A stretch of DNA of 64,000 nt from Mucilaginibacter phyllosphaerae (GTDB lineage: Bacteria; Bacteroidota; Bacteroidia; Sphingobacteriales; Sphingobacteriaceae). Both the position numbers and the translations under genes were made by a program. The notes under the pieces were generated by a model. The model did no database searches, was not told the origin of the DNA, and saw only the letters and a list, made by a program, of their open reading frames with translations. Of the stretch, positions 54,218-62,346 are shown piece after piece. The stretch spans positions 217,109 to 281,108 of the forward strand of contig NZ_SNQG01000006.1 of NCBI RefSeq assembly GCF_004378255.1, written 5' to 3'. Within the stretch, counting starts at the first letter, position 1; every line of letters starts with the position of its first letter.

Positions 54218-54808
54218 TTACTTAAAGCTGATAACTACTTTCTTCCCTGATACATTTTCTAAAAAAGGCTTAAAAATTTTGCCTGCATTATCGCGGGCTT
54301 TGCCCATAATATCCATCTCTCTGGCGCTTGCCAGCATTTTAGCTTCGGCCACTTTGTAAACATCCTCTACCATTTGTTTGCTTTTATCGGCAAACCACAC
54401 ACCCGATACATCATATACCTTTGATTTTTGGTGATCGAGTTTCACGTAGCAGATCTCGGGCTGTGGCAAAGTTATATTTACCGTATCCTTACCCTGGCTG
54501 ATGTCATCGCGTTTAACCCTGGTAAGATCTATACAGGCGGTTACCTCCCCTACGGCTACAAATAACACGCGCGAATCCGGCAGTATCATGTGCAGCTCCT
54601 TTTTTTCTACCACATCCTTCATAGCGTATTTAACCAGCTCCAGTTTACCCATGTTGATGATCTTTGATACCATTACATCATCGGTAACCTGGGTGCGGGT
54701 GGTATTAAATTCATGTTTGATGTAAAAGAACAGGAAGATCAAAAAACCGGTAATAACCAGTGCAAACATCAGGGTAAGCGATACGCGCGAACGTTGGGAA
54801 CTGAACAT
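54218..54808 (-). CDS. DUF4230 domain protein
   Basis: 196 residues from the ATG at 54808, which gives a short cytoplasmic tail and one membrane helix (VSLTLMFALVITGFLIFLFFYI); the longer frame to 54862 begins in the OsmC terminator. The rest has the DUF4230 pattern (LELVKYAMKDVVEKKE, CIDLTRVKRDD, INITLPQPEI-like VNITLPQPEICYVKLD). Anchored in the inner membrane with the domain outside; function unknown. Confidence 0.8.
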   Translation of the reverse strand: MFSSQRSRVSLTLMFALVITGFLIFLFFYIKHEFNTTRTQVTDDVMVSKIINMGKLELVKYAMKDVVEKKELHMILPDSRVLFVAVGEVTACIDLTRVKRDDISQGKDTVNITLPQPEICYVKLDHQKSKVYDVSGVWFADKSKQMVEDVYKVAEAKMLASAREMDIMGKARDNAGKIFKPFLENVSGKKVVISFK

Positions 54809-54840
54809 AAAACTTATTTTTACAAATAGGTACAAAATAA

Positions 54841-54869
54841 AACAGCGATGGTTTTTGTCCATCGCTGTT
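54841..54869 (-). terminator. Terminator of the OsmC gene
   Basis: AACAGCGATGG and CCATCGCTGTT around a six-base loop; on the minus strand TTATTTTG follows, 20 bp after the OsmC stop. Confidence 0.78.
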
Positions 54870-54889
54870 TATACTATCATATTGCTTAA

Positions 54890-55309
54890 TTAAGCGTAGG
54901 TAACATTTAAAGTGATAGGCACGCTAAGTGCTTTTGATACGATACAGCCGGCTTTTGCGCCTTCTGCTACTTCTTTAAATTTTGCTTCGTCCACACCTTC
55001 AATAACAGATGCTTTCAGTTCCAAGTGGATGCCTTTGATCTCCAGCGCCTGCATATCCAGGTCAAGTATAGCATCCGTAGTTAAATCGCCCGGGGTAATG
55101 CCCTGCTGGGTTAAAGCCGCCCCTACCGCCATGGTAAAACAGCCTGCATGTGCAGCAGCTATCAATTCTTCGGGATTAGTGCCAATACCATCCGCAAAGC
55201 GGGTTTTAAAAGAAAATTGTGTATTGTTAAGGATGGTGCTTTGTGTGCTTATTTCCCCTTTACCTTCTTGTAAGGTACCATTCCAGTGTGCATTTGCTGT
55301 ACGTTTCAT
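54890..55309 (-). CDS. OsmC family peroxiredoxin
   Basis: 139 residues. The two redox cysteines are Cys57 (HAGCFTMAVGAAL) and Cys122 (KAGCIVSKAL), the OsmC pattern. Reduces organic hydroperoxides in the cytoplasm. Closest in length to OsmC rather than Ohr. Monocistronic, with a terminator. Confidence 0.92.
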   Translation of the reverse strand: MKRTANAHWNGTLQEGKGEISTQSTILNNTQFSFKTRFADGIGTNPEELIAAAHAGCFTMAVGAALTQQGITPGDLTTDAILDLDMQALEIKGIHLELKASVIEGVDEAKFKEVAEGAKAGCIVSKALSVPITLNVTYA

Positions 55310-55415
55310 AGTTGTATGTTTTTCTTTAGTTTTTGCTAAAATAGCGATTGTTATGTTGATTTAAAATATTACATGTTAAGGGTATATAAAGTTATGGCCT
55401 TAAATTGCTCCTGCT

Positions 55416-55447
55416 CATTCGCCTTTGGAGAATGCCGGGGAGAACCT
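55416..55447. repeat. CCTTTGGAGAATGCCGGGGAGA element
   Basis: CATTCGCCTTTGGAGAATG followed by CCGGGGAGAACC; CATTC pairs with GAATG around GCCTTTGGA. Same plan as 37290-37319. It overlaps the stop of the old yellow enzyme gene. Confidence 0.5.
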
Positions 55448-56515
55448 TTACCATTTTGCGCGCTCGTACTGCACGGGCCATTTAACCTGGTGGCCAAGTT
55501 GATGCGCGGCACGAAGCGGAAAGTGCGGATCGCGCAGTAATTCGCGGGCCAGAAAAACCAGATCGGCCTGCCCGGTTTGGATGATCTCATCTGCCTGTTT
55601 AGCTTCTGTAATCAGCCCTACCGCACCTGTGGGTATAGCTGCCTGCTTTTTAACAGCTTCGGCAAACTCCACCTGGTAGCCCGGCTTAAGCGGGATCTGT
55701 GCACCGGCAACATTACCGCCTGTAGAGCAGTCTATCAGGTCTACCCCTTTATCTTTTAATACTTTTGCCAGGGCGATAGAATCGGTAATTGTCCAGGCGC
55801 CCTCGGTCCACTCTGTAGCTGTAATACGAACGAAGAGCGGGTAATCTGCGGGCCAAACGGTCTGTACGGCTTCGATGACCTCCAATAAAAACCGGATACG
55901 GTTTTCAAAAGATCCGCCATAATCGTCGGTACGTTTGTTGCTGTGTGTAGAAAGGAATTCGTTGATCAGGTAACCATGCGCCCCATGCAGTTCTACCACT
56001 TTAAAGCCTGCGGCCAGCGCACGGGCCGCAGCATCTTTAAAATCGGTAATAATTTTTTGGATGCCTGCCTTATCCAGTTCAACCGGGGCAGTTTCGCTGC
56101 GGCTAAAAGCCAGGGCGCTTGGCCCATATGCCTGCCACCCATTCTCTTCATCAGGCTGTATTTGCTTACCCCCGTTCCAAGGTTCCGCATGGCTTGCCTT
56201 ACGCCCGGCATGCGATAGCTGCACCCCTGCAACAGCACCTTGCGCTTCTATAAAAGTGGTGATCTCTTTCAGTTTGGCAATATGCTCATCCTTCCAAATC
56301 CCCAGATCGGCAAAGCTGATACGGCCTTCCGGCGATACGGCTGTAGCCTCGGTTATGATTAAGCCTGCACCACCCACCGCCATAGTACCTAAGTGCACCA
56401 AATGCCAGTTATCGGCAAATCCATCAGTACTGGAGTACTGGCACATAGGCGATACTACTATGCGGTTTTTTAATTCGATACTTTTTATTTTTAACGGAGA
56501 AAATAGATGAGGCAT
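55448..56515 (-). CDS. namA: Old yellow enzyme, NamA/YqjM type
   Basis: 355 residues, FMN-dependent ene-reductase that uses NADPH. YqjM-class marks: Cys25 and Tyr27 in SPMCQYSS, His177 and His180 in LHGAHGYL, and the stretch SNKRTDDYGGSFENRIRFL. Reduces activated double bonds of enals, quinones or nitro compounds; the natural substrate is unknown. Alone on its strand, 151 bp from the SDR gene. Confidence 0.93.
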   Translation of the reverse strand: MPHLFSPLKIKSIELKNRIVVSPMCQYSSTDGFADNWHLVHLGTMAVGGAGLIITEATAVSPEGRISFADLGIWKDEHIAKLKEITTFIEAQGAVAGVQLSHAGRKASHAEPWNGGKQIQPDEENGWQAYGPSALAFSRSETAPVELDKAGIQKIITDFKDAAARALAAGFKVVELHGAHGYLINEFLSTHSNKRTDDYGGSFENRIRFLLEVIEAVQTVWPADYPLFVRITATEWTEGAWTITDSIALAKVLKDKGVDLIDCSTGGNVAGAQIPLKPGYQVEFAEAVKKQAAIPTGAVGLITEAKQADEIIQTGQADLVFLARELLRDPHFPLRAAHQLGHQVKWPVQYERAKW

Positions 56516-56666
56516 GTTGTTATTGTTATTTCTTCAGCAAATATCAACAAGTAACATACATAAGCATTCATGGTTTTGTCATTAACCACATATCTGTTTT
56601 TATTTACTCAGAAATGAATAAACAAACAATGCCGATCACGTATTTAGATCGATACAACGCCTGCAA

Positions 56667-57371
56667 TTAAGGCGTTGATACTGCCACCGGCAATACTTTC
56701 CCGTTAAAAAAACGGTGGCCGCTTACTGCAAAATCGGCAATGTACTTCCCCATTTCAAATGCCATAACCGGCGATTCGTATCCGGGGAAGGCCTGTTCCA
56801 GCATTTCTGTTTGTGCCGATCCCAATGCCAGGCAATTTACTTTGATACCTTGTTCAAGTAATTCTTGCGCAAGGCATTCGGTTAGCGTATGCAAAGCGGC
56901 TTTACTGGCCGAATAGGCAGACAGGCCGTTGAATTTTGCACTACCCTGAAAACCACCCATACTACCAATATTCAGGATATGCGAGCCATCGCCCATAAAC
57001 TGCAGCAGGCTTTGAATGATGCGCACATGGCCTATATAATTGCTTTGCAGCATCTCCACAAAGTCCATCTCATTTAGCTGCATAAAGGGCTTGTTAATAA
57101 GTACGCCGGCATTATTTACCAATGCATCAACCCTGCCATCAAAATTAGCAGCAATAAATTGCTGCAGGCCTGCATAATCATCATGTACAATATCAAAAGC
57201 AATGGCATAGATCTCGCACTCCGGGTTGAGGCCTTTGGCAATCTCCATCAGTCGCTCCAGCTTACTTTGCGACCGGGCCAAAGCCATCACCTTATGCTTG
57301 CCGGATAGTATTAATTCTAATACAGCTTCAAAGCCTACGCCGCTGCTGGCGCCCGTTATTATAATGTTCAT
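56667..57371 (-). CDS. SDR family oxidoreductase
   Basis: 234 residues, classical short-chain dehydrogenase: cofactor motif TGASSGVG at 6-13, NNAG at 86-89, active site Tyr153 and Lys157 (YSASK). NAD(P)(H)-dependent; substrate unknown. Its ATG overlaps the PIN gene stop by four bases, so it is read from the same message as the toxin-antitoxin pair upstream, an odd arrangement. Confidence 0.92.
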   Translation of the reverse strand: MNIIITGASSGVGFEAVLELILSGKHKVMALARSQSKLERLMEIAKGLNPECEIYAIAFDIVHDDYAGLQQFIAANFDGRVDALVNNAGVLINKPFMQLNEMDFVEMLQSNYIGHVRIIQSLLQFMGDGSHILNIGSMGGFQGSAKFNGLSAYSASKAALHTLTECLAQELLEQGIKVNCLALGSAQTEMLEQAFPGYESPVMAFEMGKYIADFAVSGHRFFNGKVLPVAVSTP

Positions 57372-57736
57372 AGTGTAAATGGATCTATTAACTCCACTAT
57401 ATTACCAAGCGATTTAAAGTCGGCAATGTTATTAGTAAGTAAAGGTGTTTTTTGAACTAAGGCAGTTGCGTAAATTATAGCATCGGGTAATTTAATGCGG
57501 CGATGTTTACGGAGGCTTATGGTTTCCTGAATTATTAAATCAGACAAAGTTATGATTTGGCAAGACGCACATATATCTTGCATATATTGTTCAGCTATTT
57601 CGGTTTCAAAAGAAAACCCAATAGCTTCAATATAAGAAATAACAGATAACTGTGCCGATGAATTTGGTGGAATTAAATCTGTTATTTTAAGAATGTTTTT
57701 TGATATATAAATAAGGATATTAGTATCAAAAATCAC
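57368..57736 (-). CDS. PIN domain ribonuclease (VapC-type toxin)
   Basis: 122 residues from a GTG start. PIN acidic residues: Asp4 (IFDTNILIY), Glu37 (SYIEAIGF), Asp85 (LPDAIIYATA) and Asp106 (NNIADF). Such proteins cut RNA, often tRNA, as toxins. It overlaps the upstream antitoxin gene by 11 bp and the downstream SDR by 4 bp. Confidence 0.87.
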   Translation of the reverse strand: MIFDTNILIYISKNILKITDLIPPNSSAQLSVISYIEAIGFSFETEIAEQYMQDICASCQIITLSDLIIQETISLRKHRRIKLPDAIIYATALVQKTPLLTNNIADFKSLGNIVELIDPFTL

Positions 57737-57974
57737 GGTCCCATTCCTTTCTTATCTCACGCTGCCATTCTGATGGATCTTTAATATTCTCGAATAATTT
57801 TTTATCGCCAATTTCTTCTTGTATTTTTTTTATTCTTTCGTAAGTTGACTGAGGGTCATTTAATTGCGATGTGGTTTCCTCTACCTCTACCTCATGCACA
57901 TAAGGAATTTCACTCAATATTTTTTTGAGTGATTCTATACGTTCGTCATCTACTTTTACAATCAGCGTTGTCAT
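57726..57974 (-). CDS. Putative antitoxin of the PIN module
   Basis: 82 residues from the ATG at 57974 (a GTG one codon earlier is less likely). A short beta strand (TLIVKVDDERIESLKKIL) is followed by a charged helical tail ending WQREIRKEWDRDF, which could wrap the toxin. Its place before an overlapping PIN gene marks it as the antitoxin; no named family recognised. Confidence 0.75.
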   Translation of the reverse strand: MTTLIVKVDDERIESLKKILSEIPYVHEVEVEETTSQLNDPQSTYERIKKIQEEIGDKKLFENIKDPSEWQREIRKEWDRDF

Positions 57975-57997
57975 CACACTAAATTACAGCTTTTACA

Positions 57998-59776
57998 TCA
58001 AACTACCAATTTCTCCTCAACGGGATGCTTGATCAGATATAAACCGTCGCTAATCAGCTTTTTATACTCGGGTTCCTCAGCTGCCTTTTGTTCTAAAAAC
58101 CGCCTTATTTCTGCGGCTAACTCTGGTTCAGCGGCCTCATGGTCAAGCAGTTCCAGTATCTCCAGGGCACAAAGCCAATCGTCATGATGAAATTTTTGCA
58201 GCATCATCCACACATTGCCTAAAAAGCCCATATCGCCGCCGATATGCCTGCGGTTACGCACCTGCTGATACAGCTTGTGCAGTTCTATGGTTTTGCTGTC
58301 ATATTCGGGGTGATGGGTACCGGTGGTTGATTGATAGGCGATCTCTAAAAAGGCATCCTTATCTGCCGCGCCGCAAAATACCGAAGTTATTTTTTCACCA
58401 ACGGCCATGTCGTAAACGCCCCATGAGGGGTCAAATAAGACACGCCCTTTTTCACCTAAAACCGTACACTTTTCGACCTTGATTAGCCCTATTTTGTTAC
58501 TTTGTACGGCAATTTCAACCACTTTCCCCGAAACGGTGATCCCGCTCTCAAAAACCAGGTTAATTTCTTTCCCGGTTTCCATTCCGGCGTTTATCAAATC
58601 ATCTGCGGTAAAATCTTCCAGCGGTTTTTCATACCCTTTGAGTTTGCCAACCGGCGAACTAAAACCATCCTGATGATAACTTTTACCATGCCCTTTCAGT
58701 TGCTTGTTATTAACGGCTAAAGCCGTCTCGCCGGTGGTTTTGATAAATACCGGTTCGCCGTTTTTATCAGCTCTAAATTCTATAAAGGTACCGGATACCT
58801 GTAAGCCCGAACTATATACTGCCGTACAGGTATTTTTACTATCAATTGCTTTTTGCAAGCCATAAGCCCCGCCACGGCGGAACGACATGGTATCGGCAAA
58901 TTGCTCCAGCACATCAATCAGGTTTTGGAAGGTTGGGGTTACAAAAAGCTGCGGCTGCGTTTTGGTGATATCGTAACTGTAGTTAACGGCGTCAATAGTG
59001 TAGGGCAGCTTCTGCACTCCTTCCATCATACAGCTGGCGCTTTCGCCGATAGACGACAACAGGCCGGCGCCATAGATCTTTGGATCTGCTAACGATCCTA
59101 TCAGGCCGTATTCCACCGTCCACCAGTGCAGGCGACTAAGCAGGGCCATTTCAGATGGTTCGCCCATATTATCCTGGTGCCAGGCCACCAGTTCTTCCGC
59201 TTTTTTAATCTCAGCCATATCGGCATCAGGCATTTCTTTTAATATCGAGAGTGCACGGATAGCCTCGTAAAGCTCAAAATCCTGCGCGCTGAACATGGCT
59301 TTTGCCCCTATCGAGCCAAAGTAGCTCAGGTACTCGTGGTAATCCTTATCAGCAATAATGGGTGCATGCCCGGCCGATTCATGGATAATATCCGGCGCAG
59401 GGGTGTATTCAATATGCTTTAACTGACGTATATCGGCAGCAATAACCAAAACGCGGTATGCCTGGTACTCCATAAATGCCGCAGGCGGTATAAAACCGTC
59501 AACAGTAACAGCGCCCCAGCCAATTTTGGCCAGTGCGTTATTCATATCCTGCAAGTCGGGGATCTTCTCTATGGTTAATCCTGCTTTTTGCAGGCCGGGG
59601 ATGTAGGGATAGTAGGCAACATCTTTAAGGTAGCTATAATTCTGGCGCATTACGTAGCGCCATACGGCATGGTCTACCGGGGTATAATGTTCGTAGTGCT
59701 GGCTTACAATAAATTGCTTTAAATGGCGGGGCAGGGCCGCAACCTGCGGGTTACCAAAATCATTAAAATCGCTCAT
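57998..59776 (-). CDS. Aromatic amino acid hydroxylase, long form
   Basis: 592 residues. The first 290 or so form the tetrahydrobiopterin-dependent catalytic domain: iron ligands His131 and His136 in HESAGHAP and a Glu near 222 (TVEYGLIG). That is the phenylalanine 4-hydroxylase fold, making tyrosine from phenylalanine. The remaining 300 residues are a beta-rich region with repeated TGLQVSGTFIEF / ESGITVSGKVVEI strands and a helical tail, absent from the short proteobacterial PhhA. Long forms of this size are known in Bacteroidota and Bacillus. No pterin or tyrosine genes nearby. Confidence 0.9.
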   Translation of the reverse strand: MSDFNDFGNPQVAALPRHLKQFIVSQHYEHYTPVDHAVWRYVMRQNYSYLKDVAYYPYIPGLQKAGLTIEKIPDLQDMNNALAKIGWGAVTVDGFIPPAAFMEYQAYRVLVIAADIRQLKHIEYTPAPDIIHESAGHAPIIADKDYHEYLSYFGSIGAKAMFSAQDFELYEAIRALSILKEMPDADMAEIKKAEELVAWHQDNMGEPSEMALLSRLHWWTVEYGLIGSLADPKIYGAGLLSSIGESASCMMEGVQKLPYTIDAVNYSYDITKTQPQLFVTPTFQNLIDVLEQFADTMSFRRGGAYGLQKAIDSKNTCTAVYSSGLQVSGTFIEFRADKNGEPVFIKTTGETALAVNNKQLKGHGKSYHQDGFSSPVGKLKGYEKPLEDFTADDLINAGMETGKEINLVFESGITVSGKVVEIAVQSNKIGLIKVEKCTVLGEKGRVLFDPSWGVYDMAVGEKITSVFCGAADKDAFLEIAYQSTTGTHHPEYDSKTIELHKLYQQVRNRRHIGGDMGFLGNVWMMLQKFHHDDWLCALEILELLDHEAAEPELAAEIRRFLEQKAAEEPEYKKLISDGLYLIKHPVEEKLVV

Positions 59777-59919
59777 TCCGTTAAATCAGGTTTATTTAAG
59801 AAACGCGAAATTAGGAAATATGGTTTAGCTAATTAACGATTTAAAGCAGATAATTTGCATAAATACTACCTTTAATTAGGCTACTAAAATACTATACAAT
59901 ATTAAATATTTTAATATTT

Positions 59920-60873
59920 TTAATTTTCCAAATTATCTTCCGTTTTAGGCAAACCCTCCTCTAAACGGCTCGGGCGGATCACGTAATAGATGCCGGATAG
60001 GGCTACGATGATAGAAATGAGGTAAAAGGAGATCGGCAAAAAAACAGCCAGGTCCATATCCATCGGGAACACTTTGGTAAGCTGCTGAAAAACGGTTTCG
60101 CGGATACCCGCACCACCCACACTTATCGGGATAATGGTTGCCAGCGCCGAAATAAGGAACGACAGCAGGTAAGGCGAGAACTTCCCGGTAAAATCCTGGC
60201 CAAAAAGAATAAATACGATGGCTGTTACCTGTAAAGATTGTACCGCAAGCGCCTTTAAATGCGCCTGCCAAAAGTAATGCGTGTAGTCCCTGAAAAACTT
60301 ATAGGCCACAAAGTAATAGATTATTGTAGCGGCAATAAAGATGCTTAATGGGATCCCGATATGAATATCTATCTGCGGGATCAGAAATATAAGTGCCACG
60401 GTGATGAGTCCAATTGCCCACAGGCCGCTTAACCTATCAAACATAATGGCCCAAAACACCTTTTTAGCGGGTAACTTATAGGTTTTATTAAGCAGGTAGA
60501 TCTTGTAACCATCGCCGCCGATACCGCCTGGCAGCAAAAAATTATAAAACAAACCTAACAAGTATAAACGAAAGTTGAAACGCGGGTCGAGCTTTAATTT
60601 GATAGACTTAAAAAAGCTGGATAAGCGCCAGGACGACATTACCATAGAGGCGAAGAAACAAAGCAGTGCGGCAAGCATCCACCAGTAATTGGCATGTATC
60701 AGCCTCAGCTTTACCTTTTGCAGCGGCACTTTACTAAACACATAATACAGCAGCGCAGATGTTACTGCGAATTTAAGCAGCAGTTTGGTAATGCTCCACA
60801 AACGTTGTTTAAAGGTTTTGGGGGCAACCAGTTCCTGTGCTTCGTCTTCCTCGGCTTGTGCTAAGTCTTTCAT
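59920..60873 (-). CDS. Flippase-like / LPG synthase transmembrane-domain protein
   Basis: 317 residues from the ATG at 60873; an upstream in-frame TTG at 60882 lies inside the -7 box and was rejected. About eight membrane helices; FDRLSGLWAIGLITV near 150 and IPISVGGAGIRETVFQQ near 255-271 are the UPF0104/LPG_synthase_TM marks. Related to the flippase half of MprF and to AglD; probably moves a lipid across the inner membrane. No partner gene adjoins. Confidence 0.85.
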   Translation of the reverse strand: MKDLAQAEEDEAQELVAPKTFKQRLWSITKLLLKFAVTSALLYYVFSKVPLQKVKLRLIHANYWWMLAALLCFFASMVMSSWRLSSFFKSIKLKLDPRFNFRLYLLGLFYNFLLPGGIGGDGYKIYLLNKTYKLPAKKVFWAIMFDRLSGLWAIGLITVALIFLIPQIDIHIGIPLSIFIAATIIYYFVAYKFFRDYTHYFWQAHLKALAVQSLQVTAIVFILFGQDFTGKFSPYLLSFLISALATIIPISVGGAGIRETVFQQLTKVFPMDMDLAVFLPISFYLISIIVALSGIYYVIRPSRLEEGLPKTEDNLEN

Positions 60874-60879
60874 TCGGTG

Positions 60880-60887
60880 CAAAGGTA
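60880..60887 (-). promoter_or_regulatory. -7 box of flippase-like gene, nearly leaderless
   Basis: Perfect TACCTTTG on the minus strand, 6 bp before the ATG at 60873; it decides the start and leaves little or no leader. Confidence 0.5.
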
Positions 60888-60893
60888 ATGATT

Positions 60894-61036
60894 TAGAGAT
60901 TAGTTGCCAGAGGTTAGAGATTAGTTAACATTCCTTAACAATAGTACATCGCCTTTTTAATTATTGAGCAAAGAAATTACAATTGAATGAGTGGATCTTC
61001 CTAACTAATCTCTAATTAACTAATCACTAATCTCTA
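60894..61036. repeat. GATTAG-type inverted array
   Basis: Left units TTAGAGATTAGTTGCC and GGTTAGAGATTAGTTAAC (60893-60928) face right units CTAACTAATCTCTAATTAAC and TAATCACTAATCTCT (61001-61035) across 72 bp. It fills the divergent gap between the flippase-like gene and aguB. Confidence 0.7.
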
Positions 61037-61045
61037 AAAAAACGG

Positions 61046-61053
61046 TATTTTTG
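61046..61053 (+). promoter_or_regulatory. -7 box of aguB
   Basis: TATTTTTG fits TAnnTTTG, 19 bp before the aguB ATG. The -33 region falls in the GATTAG array and has no TTTG. Confidence 0.45.
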
Positions 61054-61072
61054 CGCCAAATTTCTATCAGAT

Positions 61073-61942
61073 ATGAGTAAGGTAAAAGTTGGTATTGTGC
61101 AAATGACCTGCACCGCAAATAAACAGGAAAACCTGGATAAAGCCATTGTAAAAGTACGCGAGGCTGCTACCAAAGGCGCACAGATCGTATGCCTGCAAGA
61201 GCTTTTTACATCGTTGTACTTTTGTGATGTAGAGGATTATGATAATTTTAAATTAGCGGAGCCTATCCCCGGCCCATCTACCGATGCTTTGCAAAAAGTA
61301 GCCGGCGAACTGGGCGTGGTGATCATTGCATCCTTATTTGAGAAACGTGCCCAGGGTGTTTACCATAATACCACTGCTGTTTTAGATGCCGACGGCAGTT
61401 ACCTGGGCAAATACCGCAAAATGCACATCCCGGATGACCCCGGCTTTTACGAGAAGTTCTACTTTACCCCCGGCGACCTGGGCTACAAGGTTTTCAAAAC
61501 TAAATTTGCCACCATAGGTGTGCTGATATGCTGGGACCAATGGTACCCGGAAGCAGCCCGTATTACCGCTTTAATGGGTGCCGAGATTCTGTTTTACCCC
61601 ACCGCTATTGGCTGGGCAACCACGCAAGACGAAGCTACCAATACCAAACAATATAACGCCTGGCAAACCATACAGCGCAGCCACGCTGTTGCCAATGGCG
61701 TGCACGTAGTAAGCGTTAACCGTGTGGGCGAAGAGGCCGGCGTTAAATTCTGGGGAGGCTCATTCTTTGCCGATCCGTTTGGCGAGGTTTTACACCAAAC
61801 CACCGTTGAGCAGGAAGAAGTAATTGTTAAGGAACTTGATCTTAACCAATCCGACTACTACCGCAGCCACTGGCCGTTCTTACGCGACAGAAGGATTGAC
61901 AGCTACCAGCCAATAACGAAACGCCTTTTAGATAACGATTAG
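61073..61942 (+). CDS. aguB: N-carbamoylputrescine amidase
   Basis: 289 residues of the nitrilase superfamily. Catalytic triad: Glu in CLQELF (about 43), Lys in YRKMHIPDDPGFYEKFYFTPGD (about 115) and Cys in LICWDQWYPEA (about 153). The HIPDDPGFYEKFYF loop is specific to N-carbamoylputrescine amidase, which makes putrescine, CO2 and ammonia. Works with agmatine deiminase encoded 427 bp downstream. Confidence 0.94.
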   Translation: MSKVKVGIVQMTCTANKQENLDKAIVKVREAATKGAQIVCLQELFTSLYFCDVEDYDNFKLAEPIPGPSTDALQKVAGELGVVIIASLFEKRAQGVYHNTTAVLDADGSYLGKYRKMHIPDDPGFYEKFYFTPGDLGYKVFKTKFATIGVLICWDQWYPEAARITALMGAEILFYPTAIGWATTQDEATNTKQYNAWQTIQRSHAVANGVHVVSVNRVGEEAGVKFWGGSFFADPFGEVLHQTTVEQEEVIVKELDLNQSDYYRSHWPFLRDRRIDSYQPITKRLLDND

Positions 61943-61949
61943 TTAGCCC

Positions 61950-61974
61950 ATGGACCATAGTCGATAGACCATAG
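61950..61974. repeat. CCATAGTCGAT repeat, left flank of four-helix-bundle gene
   Basis: CCATAGTCGAT at 61955-61965 followed by AGACCATAG (61966-61974). These match in inverted orientation ATCGACTATGG (62363-62373) and CTATGGACT (62347-62355) on the other side of the small gene. Confidence 0.85.
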
Positions 61975-61983
61975 AAAAGCACC

Positions 61984-62337
61984 ATGGCATTTAAGTTTGA
62001 AAATCTACAAGTTTGGCAAAAAGCATTAGACCTGACTGATGAAGTTAACTCTTTAACCAAGAAGAGTTTTCCGAAAGATGAACTTTTTGTGCTGACTTCA
62101 CAAATTAAAAGAGCGGCTGATTCTGTTGTGCTTAATATTGCTGAAGGTTGCACGGGTCAAACAAATGCGGTATTTAAACAATTTCTTGGTTATTCTCTGA
62201 GGTCTGCAATTGAGGTTGTATCATGCCTTTTTATAGGTAAACGACGAAAAATAATTAATAACGATGATTTCCAAAAGCTATATGATGACTATCAAGCATT
62301 ATGCAAGATGATTACCGCTTTAAGAAACACTTTATAA
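61984..62337 (+). CDS. Four-helix-bundle protein (S23/IVP family)
   Basis: 117 residues, four amphipathic helices. FENLQVWQKALDL at the start and IKRAADSVVLNIAEG near 43-57 are hallmarks of the four-helix-bundle family named after proteins in 23S rRNA intervening sequences; a relative is the Avd protein of diversity-generating retroelements. No rRNA or reverse transcriptase is here. It interrupts aguB-aguA and is bracketed by inverted CCATAGTCGAT repeats, so it seems to be an inserted cassette. Confidence 0.88.
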   Translation: MAFKFENLQVWQKALDLTDEVNSLTKKSFPKDELFVLTSQIKRAADSVVLNIAEGCTGQTNAVFKQFLGYSLRSAIEVVSCLFIGKRRKIINNDDFQKLYDDYQALCKMITALRNTL

Positions 62338-62346
62338 CAACTCCTA

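Noticed and set aside
61984..62337. Four-helix-bundle gene as sign of a 23S rRNA intervening sequence or a diversity-generating retroelement
   Set aside because: There is no rRNA on either side and no reverse transcriptase or template/variable repeat pair in the window.
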